From assembly GCF_014873765.1 (NCBI RefSeq), contig NZ_JADBGG010000008.1, forward strand, positions 62,001 through 126,000: a DNA stretch of 64,000 bases, given 5' to 3'. This document shows, in pieces, positions 1-9,351 of the stretch. The notes under the pieces are model-generated. The model saw only the letters and a list, made by a program, of their open reading frames with translations. It searched no databases and was not told the origin of the DNA. This DNA comes from Desulfomicrobium macestii (lineage in GTDB: Bacteria; Desulfobacterota; Desulfovibrionia; Desulfovibrionales; Desulfomicrobiaceae). The position numbers and the translations under genes were made by a program. Numbering within the stretch: position 1 is the first letter of the stretch; each line of letters begins with the position of its first letter.

Positions 1-233
1 GCATAATGCATCTGGTCGATCATCACGATCTGCACGGAGCCCCAAGCGCGGCCATCGGCAACGATCACAATGACAGGGACATGCTCGAACTGGTACAGAT
101 GTCCTTCAAAGTCGCTGACGCATTTCTGGATAATGAAGGCAAATACATTACAACCCCGGAAAACAGTGACGCAGTGGCATTTGCCATCGCGCACTACATG
201 GAAAGATTCCATGCCGGCATGACGGAAGCATGA
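1..233 (+). CDS. C-terminal end of a HAD-superfamily-like hydrolase (partial)
   Basis: Only the last ~77 residues are in the window; the frame is open to the left edge, so the ATG at 6 is probably internal. The stretch GNDHNDRDML resembles HAD motif IV (GDxxND..ML) of Cof/HAD-IIB phosphatases, and the tail about VADAFL...TTPENSDAVAFAI fits the usual 'ADYVT..ndedGVA' ending of that group. The first motif Asp is replaced by Asn, so catalytic competence cannot be judged. Its TGA overlaps the mlaE ATG (ATGA at 230-233), which suggests co-transcription with the Mla operon. Substrate unknown. Confidence 0.5.
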   Translation, partial: IMHLVDHHDLHGAPSAAIGNDHNDRDMLELVQMSFKVADAFLDNEGKYITTPENSDAVAFAIAHYMERFHAGMTEA

Positions 234-1021
234 AAAAAATATTGGCCGTCCCCGCACTGCTCGGGGCAACATCGCTTGATATCGTCAAGAACGTGGGACA
301 GTGGGGAGTCTTCTCCCTGACTGCTGTTCTGGGCATGATCCACATGCGCCGCCTTCTGCCCAAGATTCTCCACGACATACATTTCATTGGCTTCAAGTCC
401 CTGAACATCATCATTCTCGTGGCCTTCTTCACGGGCATGGTCCTTGGACTGCAAGGCTACTACACCCTGATCAAGTTCAGCGCCGAAGGCATGCTCGGCG
501 TGGCCGTGGCCCTGTCCCTGGTGCGTGAACTCGGGCCGGTGCTGACGGCGATCATGCTCATCGGCCGGGCCGGTTCGAGCATCAGCGCCGAGATCGGGAT
601 CATGCGCATCTCCGAGCAGATCGACGCCCTTTCGACCATGGACGTGGACCCTGTCCGCTATCTGGTCACGCCCAAGATCATCGCCTCGCTGATCTGTTTT
701 CCGCTCCTGACCGCGATTTTCGATTGCGTGGGCATCCTGGGCGGTTATTTTTCCTCCGTGCTCCTAAGCTCCCGTTCGGGGATCTTCTTCAGCAAAATCC
801 AGTCGAGCCTGCTCCTGTCCGACGTAACCGGAGGGTTCGTCAAATCCTTTGTCTTTGCCTTCATCGTCATCACCATATCCTGCTACTGCGGATATTACAC
901 GCACCAGAACCAATCCAGCGCCGGTGCGGAAGGCGTGAGCAACTCAACGACATCCGCCGTTGTCCAGTCATGCGTTTACGTATTGGTCTCCGACTACGTC
1001 ATAACGTCTTTTTTGATGTGA
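230..1021 (+). CDS. mlaE: MlaE-type phospholipid ABC transporter permease
   Basis: A 263-residue membrane protein with about five or six hydrophobic segments and the MlaE/YrbE signature around residues 119-135 (AEIGIMRISEQIDAL). It is the inner-membrane permease of the Mla system, which moves phospholipid between the inner and outer membranes to keep outer-membrane lipid asymmetry. It is first in the set mlaE-F-D-C-A; its start overlaps the preceding stop by ATGA, and mlaF follows after 4 bases. Length is normal for the family. Confidence 0.93.
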   Translation: MKKILAVPALLGATSLDIVKNVGQWGVFSLTAVLGMIHMRRLLPKILHDIHFIGFKSLNIIILVAFFTGMVLGLQGYYTLIKFSAEGMLGVAVALSLVRELGPVLTAIMLIGRAGSSISAEIGIMRISEQIDALSTMDVDPVRYLVTPKIIASLICFPLLTAIFDCVGILGGYFSSVLLSSRSGIFFSKIQSSLLLSDVTGGFVKSFVFAFIVITISCYCGYYTHQNQSSAGAEGVSNSTTSAVVQSCVYVLVSDYVITSFLM

Positions 1022-1025
1022 GCAC

Positions 1026-2219
1026 ATGAGCAGCACAACACCTCTCATTCAACTGCGCAATATTTCGAAGGCGTTCGGCGGCAGGGAAATCCTGCGGGGA
1101 GCGACTCTCGACATCCAGCGAAACGAGATCACCGCCATCATCGGAAAGAGCGGCGGCGGCAAGAGCGTCCTGGTCAAGCACATCATCGGGCTGATCACCG
1201 CCGACAGCGGGGAGATCATCTTCGACGGACTTCCCTATTCAACCATGAAGCGAAAGGATTTCTCGGCGATCAAGAACCGCTGCAGCTACATGTTTCAGAA
1301 CAACGCGCTCTTCGATTCCATGACCGTGTTCGAGAACATCGCCCTGCCCCTGCGGGAAAAATTCAAGCTCGGCAAAAAGGACCTGGAAGACAAGGTCCGC
1401 GCACGCATCGAACAGCTCGAACTGACCGAAGTCGCGCAGATGTATCCGAAACAGATTTCCGGCGGCATGCAGAAACGCGTGGCCCTGGCGCGGGCGCTGG
1501 TCACGGAACCCGAGATCATCTTTTTCGACGAACCGACCACGGGTCTCGACCCCATCCGCAAGAAGACGGTCTTCTCCATGATCCACCGCTACCATGAAAA
1601 GCTCAATTTCACGGCGGTGATCATCACCCACGACATCCCCGACATTTTCTACATCGCGCACACCGTGAACATTCTCGACGAGGGCCGGATCATCTTTTCC
1701 GGATCGCCCGTGGCCCTGGAACAGTCCTCGGACCCGGGGCTTTACACCTACACTCACGGCCACGAGATGCTCATCGACGAATTGACGGGCCTGCACAACA
1801 GGCTCTCGCTCATGCGCAAGGTCGAGGCCTTCGGGGCCGAAGCCCAAGGCTCCGAGCAGCTTGTTCTGGTCACGGTCAGGCTTCTGGGCATGAGGACCAT
1901 GATGGACTACAAGGGAGACCTTCTGGCCCACGCCTTCATCAGAAAGCTGGCCAAGTTCGTGAGTTCCTTTCTGCCCGAGGGTGCCTGTGCGGGCATGTTT
2001 TCCAAGGAAATTCTGGTCATTGCGGCCAAGACCACAGACGAGTCGACACTTGAGCTGTTTCTAAGCCAGCTTGAGGCATTCTTCACCAACCTGACCATTG
2101 AAACATATTGTCACAAGCACAGACTTCAGGTCGAGATCGGCGGCGCGCTGGTAACCCAAGGACTGAGCGCCTATTCGGCCATTCAGGAAGCACTTGCAAC
2201 ATCCAAGAAGTACGTATGA
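1026..2219 (+). CDS. mlaF: MlaF-type ABC ATPase with degenerate GGDEF-like C-terminal domain
   Basis: Residues 1 to ~245 are a standard Mla/Ttg2A ATPase: Walker A GKSGGGKSV (~40-48), signature ISGGMQKR (~145), Walker B IIFFDEP, and the switch His in ITHD. Family members usually end near 250-270 residues, but this protein has 397. The extra ~150 residues start with DELTGLHNR (~251), which matches the opening motif of GGDEF domains. They later show LVTVRLLGMRTMM, an AGMFSKEILVI strand where RYGGDEFVVI would sit (~residue 322), VEIGGALV for the 'SIGIA' strand, and AIQEALATSKKY for the 'ADxALYxAK' helix. The GGDEF loop and metal-binding Asp are lost, so it should be catalytically dead; a sensory or protein-binding role is an inference. 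Sits between mlaE and mlaD. Confidence 0.88.
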   Translation: MSSTTPLIQLRNISKAFGGREILRGATLDIQRNEITAIIGKSGGGKSVLVKHIIGLITADSGEIIFDGLPYSTMKRKDFSAIKNRCSYMFQNNALFDSMTVFENIALPLREKFKLGKKDLEDKVRARIEQLELTEVAQMYPKQISGGMQKRVALARALVTEPEIIFFDEPTTGLDPIRKKTVFSMIHRYHEKLNFTAVIITHDIPDIFYIAHTVNILDEGRIIFSGSPVALEQSSDPGLYTYTHGHEMLIDELTGLHNRLSLMRKVEAFGAEAQGSEQLVLVTVRLLGMRTMMDYKGDLLAHAFIRKLAKFVSSFLPEGACAGMFSKEILVIAAKTTDESTLELFLSQLEAFFTNLTIETYCHKHRLQVEIGGALVTQGLSAYSAIQEALATSKKYV

Positions 2220-2674
2220 AGACCAACAACTCCTCCCTGCACCTTTCCATCGGCCTTTTTGTCATCGTGGGCCTCGCCTGCACGGCCTATCTGGCCATGA
2301 CCCTCGCGAACACGACTTTTTTCGCCGGTGACTCCTATGAGATCACGGCCAAATTCACGGCCGTGAACGGGCTAAGAGCCGGCAGCAACGTGGAGATTTC
2401 CGGCGTGGCGGTGGGCAAGGTGTCGAGCATCTCCCTGGACCAGACCCTTTACCAGGCCGTAATTACCATGAACATCGACAATTCCGTGGGGATTCCCGTT
2501 GACTCCACGGCGGCGATCAAGACAAGCGGACTCATCGGCGACAAGTACGTGAGCATCATCCCCGGTGCCGATGATGTCCTCTTGAAAGACCAGGAAATCC
2601 TTATGGATACACAGGCAGCCCTCGATATTGAGGAAATGATTTCTAAATATGTATTTGGAAGTGTCGACAAATGA
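2216..2674 (+). CDS. mlaD: MlaD-type MCE-domain protein
   Basis: The start is placed at the ATG that overlaps the mlaF stop (ATGA, 2216-2219); the longer in-frame reading from 2108 would lie inside mlaF. The 152-residue product has one N-terminal membrane anchor (~residues 9-29, IGLFVIVGLACTAYLAM) and an MCE domain (~38-115) with the typical VNGLRAGSNVEISGVAVGKV stretch. MlaD forms the periplasmic hexameric ring on the MlaFE complex and binds lipid. The protein is short, with little after the MCE domain. Confidence 0.93.
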   Translation: MKTNNSSLHLSIGLFVIVGLACTAYLAMTLANTTFFAGDSYEITAKFTAVNGLRAGSNVEISGVAVGKVSSISLDQTLYQAVITMNIDNSVGIPVDSTAAIKTSGLIGDKYVSIIPGADDVLLKDQEILMDTQAALDIEEMISKYVFGSVDK

Positions 2675-3252
2675 GAATTCTGTTTCTTTTCATCATCCTG
2701 CTCCTTCCCGCGCCCGCCGTGTCGCAGGACAACCCAACAAGCTACATCCGCGCCAACGTCGACAAGGTAGTGAGCATCCTGACGTCTCCGGAATACGAGT
2801 CGGAAACGAACAAAACCGAACAATTGCGTCAGATCGAAGCTGTGGTCGACAATTTTTTTGACGCCGAAGAACTCTCCAAGCGTTCCCTGGGTCAATACTG
2901 GAGAATCTTCACTCCCGAGCAGAAGCAGGAATTTCAGCCCCTGTTCCTGAAACTCATCAAGCAGGTCTACCTCAAGAAATCCATCACCTACAATGACGAG
3001 GTGGTGAATTACAACCAGGAGATCATCAAGTCGGATACCCTGGCCGAGGTCCATACCACAATAACATCCCCCAACCTGAACATTCCGATCATCTACTACA
3101 TGATCAGAAAAGACGTTTCGTGGAAGGTCTACGACGTCTCGGTGGAAAACGTGAGCCTCATCAAGAACTACCGATCCCAGTTCCGGAGCATCCTGCAAAA
3201 CAATTCGCCCGACAAACTCATTGCCACCTTGAGGGAAAAAACCAATGAATAA
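2671..3252 (+). CDS. mlaC: MlaC-type periplasmic phospholipid shuttle
   Basis: 193 residues with a clear signal peptide (MRILFLFIILLLPAPAVSQ). The mature part resembles the Ttg2D/MlaC family: paired charged helices, then the LKSITYNDEVVNYN and VSWKVYDVSVENVSLIKNYRSQF segments, the latter very characteristic of MlaC. It carries phospholipid across the periplasm between MlaA and MlaFED. The ATG overlaps the mlaD TGA (2671-2674). Confidence 0.93.
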   Translation: MRILFLFIILLLPAPAVSQDNPTSYIRANVDKVVSILTSPEYESETNKTEQLRQIEAVVDNFFDAEELSKRSLGQYWRIFTPEQKQEFQPLFLKLIKQVYLKKSITYNDEVVNYNQEIIKSDTLAEVHTTITSPNLNIPIIYYMIRKDVSWKVYDVSVENVSLIKNYRSQFRSILQNNSPDKLIATLREKTNE

Positions 3253-3997
3253 GCGTCTTCTCCTGCTCTGCCTGACCTTGTGCGTGATCCTGCTTCAGGG
3301 ATGCGCCGGCAAGAAATCCAGCTCTGCCCTGAATCAAGACGTGGCGGCGGGTCAGGAATACGAGGAAACTTACGGCGAAGGCGAAGGAAATGGGCCCTAC
3401 CCCGACCATCTGGAAGGTTTCAACCGGGGAGTCTTTTCGTTCAACGACGGTTTCATCACCTACGTGTTCACACCCATCGACACGGTCTACACCGGATTTT
3501 TCCCGCCGGACATACGCACCGGATTCGGTAACTTCTACCGCAATCTCGGGTATCCCGTGCGTCTCATCAACGCCCTCCTGCAGTTCAAGTTCGACAAGAT
3601 GGCCAAAGAGACCGCGTCCTTCGCCCTGAACACGTTTTTCGGCGTGGGCGGCCTTTTCAACATCACCCACAACATGCCGAGCCTGCAATCCTCCCCCGAG
3701 GATTTCAGCCAGACCCTGGCCTTTTACGGCCTGGACTCAGGCACGTATCTGGTGCTGCCCATCCTCGGGCCGACCACCCTGCGTGATGCCGTGGGCTCCG
3801 TCGCGGACTCCTTTGCGCACCCTCTCTCCTTCGTGACCCCGGACAGCGCAAAGTACGCACTGATCGGACATGACAGGGCCAACTCGGCCTCGGCCAAACT
3901 CCCAGCCTACAAGAGCATCAAGGAGGAATCCTTCGATCACTACACGAGCATGAAGGACGTCTATTTCCAGTACAGACTCGGCCTGGAGAAGGAATGA
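3245..3997 (+). CDS. mlaA: MlaA/VacJ outer-membrane lipoprotein
   Basis: 250 residues. The N-terminus is a lipoprotein signal with lipobox LLQGC (Cys20). The mature protein has the VacJ pattern: DHLEGFNRGVFSFNDGF, then NFYRNLGYPVRLINALLQ, and YLVLPILGPTTLRDAVG. MlaA sits in the outer membrane and removes misplaced phospholipid from the outer leaflet, passing it to MlaC. It overlaps the end of mlaC by 8 bases and closes the five-gene Mla operon, so the whole pathway is encoded in one unit here. Confidence 0.94.
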   Translation: MNKRLLLLCLTLCVILLQGCAGKKSSSALNQDVAAGQEYEETYGEGEGNGPYPDHLEGFNRGVFSFNDGFITYVFTPIDTVYTGFFPPDIRTGFGNFYRNLGYPVRLINALLQFKFDKMAKETASFALNTFFGVGGLFNITHNMPSLQSSPEDFSQTLAFYGLDSGTYLVLPILGPTTLRDAVGSVADSFAHPLSFVTPDSAKYALIGHDRANSASAKLPAYKSIKEESFDHYTSMKDVYFQYRLGLEKE

Positions 3998-4019
3998 AGA
4001 CGGCTTTCATGTGACAATG

Positions 4020-4042
4020 AGGTCACACGTCACGCGTGACCT
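4020..4042. repeat. Palindromic site after mlaA (terminator or operator)
   Basis: AGGTCAC and GTGACCT form a 7-bp inverted repeat around 9 bases, and a perfect 12-bp palindrome GTCACGCGTGAC lies inside at 4029-4040. It ends directly against TTGACT (4042-4047), so it could be an operator for the downstream amphi-Trp gene or a weak terminator for the Mla operon; there is no proper T-run. The function is undecided. Confidence 0.4.
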
Positions 4043-4118
4043 TGACTTTCCCGGGTCCGGAATATCTTGATTGAAATGATCAATTGACCATAAATCCCGA
4101 CACGAACCTGGAGGAAAC

Positions 4119-4358
4119 ATGTCCGACAAGAAGAAGCTCGTTAGCGTAGAAGAAACCCGCCTGGCCTACATGACCGGGATGCTGCTCAAGGAAATCGCGG
4201 ACGGCCTGTCCAAACGCAAGTTCGAATTCAAGACCGCTGACGGCCCCATTACGGTGACCGTGCCCAAGGATGTGGATATCGAGTACAGTGTGGTGCAAAA
4301 GGACAAGGAAGGCGAAACCAAGACCAAGCTTGAAATCGAGATTTCCTGGAAATCCTGA
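4119..4358 (+). CDS. Amphi-Trp domain protein
   Basis: A 79-residue soluble protein preceded by a strong GGAGG site. The layout fits the small amphi-Trp domain family: VSVEETRLAYMTGMLLKEIADGL helix, then a beta-rich half with FEFKTADGPITVTVP and a final KLEIEISWKS carrying the conserved Trp. The biochemical function of this family is not established. It is a single gene between the Mla operon and a strong terminator. Confidence 0.8.
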   Translation: MSDKKKLVSVEETRLAYMTGMLLKEIADGLSKRKFEFKTADGPITVTVPKDVDIEYSVVQKDKEGETKTKLEIEISWKS

Positions 4359-4400
4359 ACGAAACAAGCGTCCGGATAAATGACCTGATTCAAGACCCAT

Positions 4401-4438
4401 GCCCCCCGCCGAAGATTTCGGTGGGGGGCTTTACTTTT
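4401..4438 (+). terminator. Rho-independent terminator after the amphi-Trp gene
   Basis: GCCCCCCGCCGAA pairs with TTCGGTGGGGGGC (13 bp with one G-T pair, 3-base loop, 4401-4429) and is followed by TTTACTTTT. It ends rightward transcription before the converging TRAP operon. Confidence 0.88.
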
Positions 4439-4542
4439 GCGGCCTGCGCGATCAGGGGCCTTGCGCCCGTTCGACCAAGTCCGCGTTGATCTCCTCCCTT
4501 GACGAGGTCAGCGCGGCATGGGCGAGCGGTGCTTCCCGAGCG

Positions 4543-5853
4543 TCACATGAGCGATGGCAGGAATGTCACTATCTGGGGGATGAAAAACAGGATGGCGATG
4601 CCGATGACCGTGGCCACCAGGAAGGGATAGATGCCGCGAAAGATGGATTCCAGGCTGATGTTCTGCTTCATGGCCGTGGTCACGCCGTAGACAACGTAGA
4701 CGTTGATGCCCACGGGCGGCGTGATGACCCCCATCTCCGTGACCAGCACGATGATGACACCGAACCAGATGGGATCGTAGCCAAGGTTCATGACCACCGG
4801 ATAGAAGACCGGGACGGTCAGCATGATCATGGCCAGGGAGTCCATGAAGCATCCGCCGAGAAAATAGATGAACACGATGATGGCCATGACCGCCAGCGCG
4901 GGAATTTCAAGGCCGCCGATGTAGCTCGCCGTGGTGAAGGGGATGCGGGTCACGGCCAGGAATTTGCCGAAAACCACGGCTCCGGCCACCAAAAAAAGGA
5001 TCATGCACGAGGTGCGCAATGTCTCTTCCAGGGACTTGAAAATCAGCCGCAGGTTCAGCTGACGCCGCACCAGTCCCAGCACCAGTACGCTGAATGCTCC
5101 TACGGACGCGGCTTCGGTGGGGGTGAACCAGCCCTTGAAAAGCCCGGCCAGGACAACGGCGAAGATGATGAGCGTATCGATGAGGCCGGTCAGCGACTTG
5201 AAACGCCTGCCCCAGGAAAAATGCTCGGCCTCGGGCCCATAGTCCGGATGCCGTCGGCACGTGACCCAGATCGCGCCCAGAAACAGCCCTGTCAGCAGAA
5301 AGGCAGGCAGGATTCCGGCGACGAAAAGCCGCCCGATGGACTGCTCCGTGAGCACGCCGTAGATGATCAGCACCACGCTCGGCGGCATGATCATTCCAAG
5401 CCCGCCGCCCGCGGCCACCGCTCCCGCCGCCAGACGATCGCGATATCCGAAACGCTTCATTTCCGGGATGGCCACCGTGGCCATGGTCGCGGCCGTGGCC
5501 GGACTGGATCCGCAGACAGCGCCAAAGGCGGTGCAGGCCGAAACCGTGGCCATGGCCAGTCCGCCTCGGATGTGCCCGAAAAAATGGTAGGTAGTCGAGA
5601 AAAGACGCCTGCTGATGCCGGCGTTGAAGGCCAGTTGCCCCATGAGAATGAAAAGGGGAATGGTCGTCAGGTCGTAGGAGACAAAGACCTCGTACATGCT
5701 GCGGCTGAGCATGTTCAACCCGCCCTGAACGGAAGTCAGAACGGAAAATCCCACAAATCCGACCACGCCCATGACAAAGGCCACGGGCATGCGCGTGGCG
5801 AAAAGCAGGAGCATGATCGCTATGCCCAAAAATCCGATTCCGGCCGGGCTCAT
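4543..5853 (-). CDS. dctM: TRAP transporter large permease (DctM type), copy 1
   Basis: 436 residues with about 12 membrane segments and the DctM signatures PVAFVMGVVGF, GSSPATAATMA, GGLGMIMPPSVVLIIYG and VVTEMGVITPPVGINVYV. It forms the transport channel for a sodium-coupled carboxylate-type substrate delivered by the binding protein. The start at 5853 is chosen because it overlaps the dctQ stop (ATGA) and has an upstream GGAG; a longer reading from 5922 would run into dctQ. Third gene of the leftward unit dctP-dctQ-dctM. Confidence 0.93.
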   Translation of the reverse strand: MSPAGIGFLGIAIMLLLFATRMPVAFVMGVVGFVGFSVLTSVQGGLNMLSRSMYEVFVSYDLTTIPLFILMGQLAFNAGISRRLFSTTYHFFGHIRGGLAMATVSACTAFGAVCGSSPATAATMATVAIPEMKRFGYRDRLAAGAVAAGGGLGMIMPPSVVLIIYGVLTEQSIGRLFVAGILPAFLLTGLFLGAIWVTCRRHPDYGPEAEHFSWGRRFKSLTGLIDTLIIFAVVLAGLFKGWFTPTEAASVGAFSVLVLGLVRRQLNLRLIFKSLEETLRTSCMILFLVAGAVVFGKFLAVTRIPFTTASYIGGLEIPALAVMAIIVFIYFLGGCFMDSLAMIMLTVPVFYPVVMNLGYDPIWFGVIIVLVTEMGVITPPVGINVYVVYGVTTAMKQNISLESIFRGIYPFLVATVIGIAILFFIPQIVTFLPSLM

Positions 5854-6335
5854 GATTTTCTCCATTGCAGCACAAATTGCAGAAGGTCGACGAACATGGT
5901 CAGGGTGGCCACGGCGAAGCACGCGCCAAGCGCGTACAGGAAGAGGTATTCGGGCAAACCCAGATTCATGGAAACCTCACCGGAAAGATGTTTGTCCCGG
6001 GCATACGCCCACATCATGACCGTGACCGTGGCGAAAAAAATGACGGACAGGGTTTCGCGGAATAGCTTGAGCCGACGGCGCACCTTGGTGGACATGAGCT
6101 GCACGAAGACCTCCACCCCGATGTGCGAACGGTGTGAATGCGCGTAAGGCAGAGAGAGCCCCAACGCCAGAACGGCCAGAAAGGTGACGATCTCCTCGGA
6201 GCCGAAAATGGGGCTGCGATTCAACCTGCCTGTAATGTCGGCCACGGTCAGTAGCGCCATGCCCAAGAGACACAGGCATCCGCCGATGCGCATCACGCTT
6301 CCGATGCGTGCCAGAATTTTTTCAACGATCTCCAC
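5850..6335 (-). CDS. dctQ: TRAP transporter small permease (DctQ type), copy 1
   Basis: 161 residues with four predicted membrane helices and the usual DctQ block RSPIFGSEEIVTFLAVLALGLSLPYA followed by HIGVEVFV. It starts with GTG, with GGAG seven bases upstream. It pairs with the large permease, with which it overlaps by 4 bases. A stem-loop separates it from the upstream binding-protein gene. Confidence 0.9.
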   Translation of the reverse strand: MEIVEKILARIGSVMRIGGCLCLLGMALLTVADITGRLNRSPIFGSEEIVTFLAVLALGLSLPYAHSHRSHIGVEVFVQLMSTKVRRRLKLFRETLSVIFFATVTVMMWAYARDKHLSGEVSMNLGLPEYLFLYALGACFAVATLTMFVDLLQFVLQWRKS

Positions 6336-6359
6336 AAGCTTTCTCCAGACTACATGACA

Positions 6360-6391
6360 CAGGGGCAGGAACCTTGCGGCTCGTGCCCCTG
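6360..6391 (-). terminator. Intercistronic hairpin between dctP and dctQ (copy 1)
   Basis: CAGGGGCA and TGCCCCTG form a perfect 8-bp stem with a 16-base loop and no T-run on the minus strand. Such hairpins after binding-protein genes often protect the 5' mRNA segment or attenuate, giving more binding protein than permease; that role is an inference here. Confidence 0.55.
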
Positions 6392-6413
6392 CAACACTCA
6401 GGTATTTTGAAGA

Positions 6414-7418
6414 CTATTTCAAATTGGCGCGCATGAAATCAAGCACGGCCTTGCCGTCCGCTCCGACCTTGGCGCACTCGGCCTCGTATTCACCGAAGAT
6501 GGGCTCCATGGCCTTGGTCCAGCGCTCGGCCTCGGCCGGATCCAGGGTGACCACGGCGTTGCCCTGCTGGGCCAGGAAAAACTCCAGGCCTTCCTTGTCG
6601 CTGTCATCCCAGGCTTTTCCGTGCCGTGGAATCCAGTCTCGGCTGACCTCGGTCATCGCTTTCTGCACCTCGGGGGAGAGTGAAGCCCAGACATCCTTGT
6701 TGATGACCACGAAAAAAGTGGTCGTGTAGGCCACGGCGGTGGTGTCCGTCAAATAGTCGACTACCTCGCCCATCTTCCAGCCCTTGTTGGTCTCGACGGG
6801 ATAGATTCCACCGTTGACGACGCCCTTCTGGATGGACTGGTAGGAATCGGGCATGGACATGGCCACCGGGTTGCCGCCCAGGGCGGAGATGACGCTTGCG
6901 CTGTTGCCGGTGGCGCGGATCTTCATGCCCTTCAGTTCTTCCATGGAGGTCACGGGCTTGCCTGCGGTGTGCAGTTTGCCAGGTCCATGCGCATGGAAAT
7001 AAAGGACATGCACGTCATCGAATTCCTTGGGCTTGAACTGCTCGTACACGGCGTTGGCCAGTGTCGTGGCCTGCACGCCGGTCGTGTAGCCCATGGGCAG
7101 ATCGACTCCGGACAGCACCGGGAAACGTCCCTTGGTGTACCCGAGCGCGGAGAGACCGATGTCCGAGATGCGCTGCACCACGCCGTCATAGCAATCCTTG
7201 GGCTTGGTCAGGGTTCCCGCCGGATAGTAGTCGATGACGACCTGACCGTTTGAGCGGGTCTCGACCTCGCGGCACCACTCCTCTGCCAGAATTGACTGGA
7301 TGTGGGTCGGCGGAAAGAAATTGCTGTAGGACAGCTTGACCGGTCCCGCGGCCATGGCCTGCGCCGAAAATCCCAGAACGACGAAAGCCAGGGTCGCGAC
7401 TCGTAAGAACAGCCTCAT
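6414..7418 (-). CDS. dctP: TRAP transporter substrate-binding protein (DctP type), copy 1
   Basis: 334 residues with a Sec signal peptide (about 23 residues ending SAQAMAAGP). The mature protein shows the DctP fold markers: SYSNFFPPTH, FHAHGPGKLHT, the ELKGMKIRATG block that includes the conserved substrate-carboxylate-binding Arg, and KGVVNGGIYPVE. It captures an organic acid in the periplasm. Substrate cannot be read from sequence; the FFPPTH start and CYDGV region resemble TRAP proteins of sulfate reducers. First transport gene behind tetR. Confidence 0.92.
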   Translation of the reverse strand: MRLFLRVATLAFVVLGFSAQAMAAGPVKLSYSNFFPPTHIQSILAEEWCREVETRSNGQVVIDYYPAGTLTKPKDCYDGVVQRISDIGLSALGYTKGRFPVLSGVDLPMGYTTGVQATTLANAVYEQFKPKEFDDVHVLYFHAHGPGKLHTAGKPVTSMEELKGMKIRATGNSASVISALGGNPVAMSMPDSYQSIQKGVVNGGIYPVETNKGWKMGEVVDYLTDTTAVAYTTTFFVVINKDVWASLSPEVQKAMTEVSRDWIPRHGKAWDDSDKEGLEFFLAQQGNAVVTLDPAEAERWTKAMEPIFGEYEAECAKVGADGKAVLDFMRANLK

Positions 7419-7470
7419 GACAATAATCCTCCGTGTGAAAAGTAAGACCGCGCACCATGCGCGAGCCTGA

Positions 7471-8067
7471 TTATTCCTGGGTATCCAGGGCGTTGGCCAG
7501 AGCGAGTTTCATGGCTGCCCGGCGAAAATCCTTGCGGTCGATGGTCCCCGTCCCGAGCAGGGAATGGATCAGAAAACCCTCGAACAGGGCCGTGTTCAGG
7601 GCGCCGATCTTGCGCGCCGGATAACCGCTGCGCACATACGGCGCGACGATGTCGTCGAAAATCTCGTTGGAGAGACGATACAGGGACTGGTTGAGCTGGG
7701 CGCGCAGGTCCTCGTTGCGGGAGGCATGGATGGTGAATTCGAGAAAGACCGAACTCCAGTTGCGGTCGTCGATCATGGTCTCCAGAAAATCGAGGATGCG
7801 GTCCATGACCTCTTTAAGACTGTGAGCATCCTGCAACGCGGCGTCGCGCATGGCGCGGTAGGACTGCATCTTGATGGCGATGATGGCCAGCATGATCTCG
7901 TCCTTGCTTTGCCAGTGCCGATAGAAATTGCCCTTGGCATAGCCTGCGTCCGAGGTGATCTCGGCCACAGTGGTAGCGACAAAGCCCTTGGCGGCGAAAA
8001 GTTTTTCCGCCGAATCGAGTAGTTCGCGCTGGGTCTGGAGTGATTTTTCCTGCTGCTTTCTGGCCAC
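7471..8067 (-). CDS. TetR-family transcriptional regulator, likely of the TRAP operon
   Basis: 198 residues from a GTG start that has AAGGA seven bases upstream; ATG codons at 8094 and 8112 are in frame but lie within the palindromic sites and lack good ribosome sites. The N-terminal helix-turn-helix is typical (LLDSAEKLFAAKGF..TTVAEITSDAGYAKGNFYRHWQSKDEI, residues ~14-55). The C-terminal ligand domain is unremarkable. The gene is 52 bases upstream of dctP and in the same direction, so it probably belongs to one autoregulated tetR-dctPQM unit. Confidence 0.88.
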   Translation of the reverse strand: MARKQQEKSLQTQRELLDSAEKLFAAKGFVATTVAEITSDAGYAKGNFYRHWQSKDEIMLAIIAIKMQSYRAMRDAALQDAHSLKEVMDRILDFLETMIDDRNWSSVFLEFTIHASRNEDLRAQLNQSLYRLSNEIFDDIVAPYVRSGYPARKIGALNTALFEGFLIHSLLGTGTIDRKDFRRAAMKLALANALDTQE

Positions 8068-8089
8068 GAGAATTCCTTGTTGGACAACG

Positions 8090-8120
8090 GTCATAAAGTG
8101 ACCAGAAGTCATTTTGTGAC
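8090..8120. promoter_or_regulatory. Two palindromic half-matched sites, candidate TetR operators
   Basis: GTCATAAAGTGAC (8090-8102) and GTCATTTTGTGAC (8108-8120) share the form GTCAYnnnRTGAC, with centres 18 bp apart. They lie 23-53 bases upstream of the preferred tetR start. Position and symmetry fit an autoregulatory operator pair; binding is inferred. Confidence 0.6.
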
Positions 8121-8170
8121 CAAGTATTCCTCAAGCCTGATTCTGTCAAGCGTGCGCCACGGAGGATTTC

Positions 8171-8199
8171 TTGACAGCCCACGGGGCCACGACTAGCGT
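8171..8199 (+). promoter_or_regulatory. Sigma-70-type promoter of the cobalamin operon
   Basis: A consensus TTGACA (8171-8176) is followed after exactly 17 bp by TAGCGT (8194-8199). The predicted transcript start near 8206 falls just before the cobalamin riboswitch. Confidence 0.6.
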
Positions 8200-8205
8200 C
8201 TTTTC

Positions 8206-9347
<1,142 letters not shown>

Positions 9348-9351
9348 CACC

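Noticed and set aside
4399-6147. 582-residue plus-strand frame
   Set aside because: It is antisense to dctM and dctQ, rich in His, Asp, Gly and Arg in the manner of high-GC shadow frames, and begins inside the terminator.
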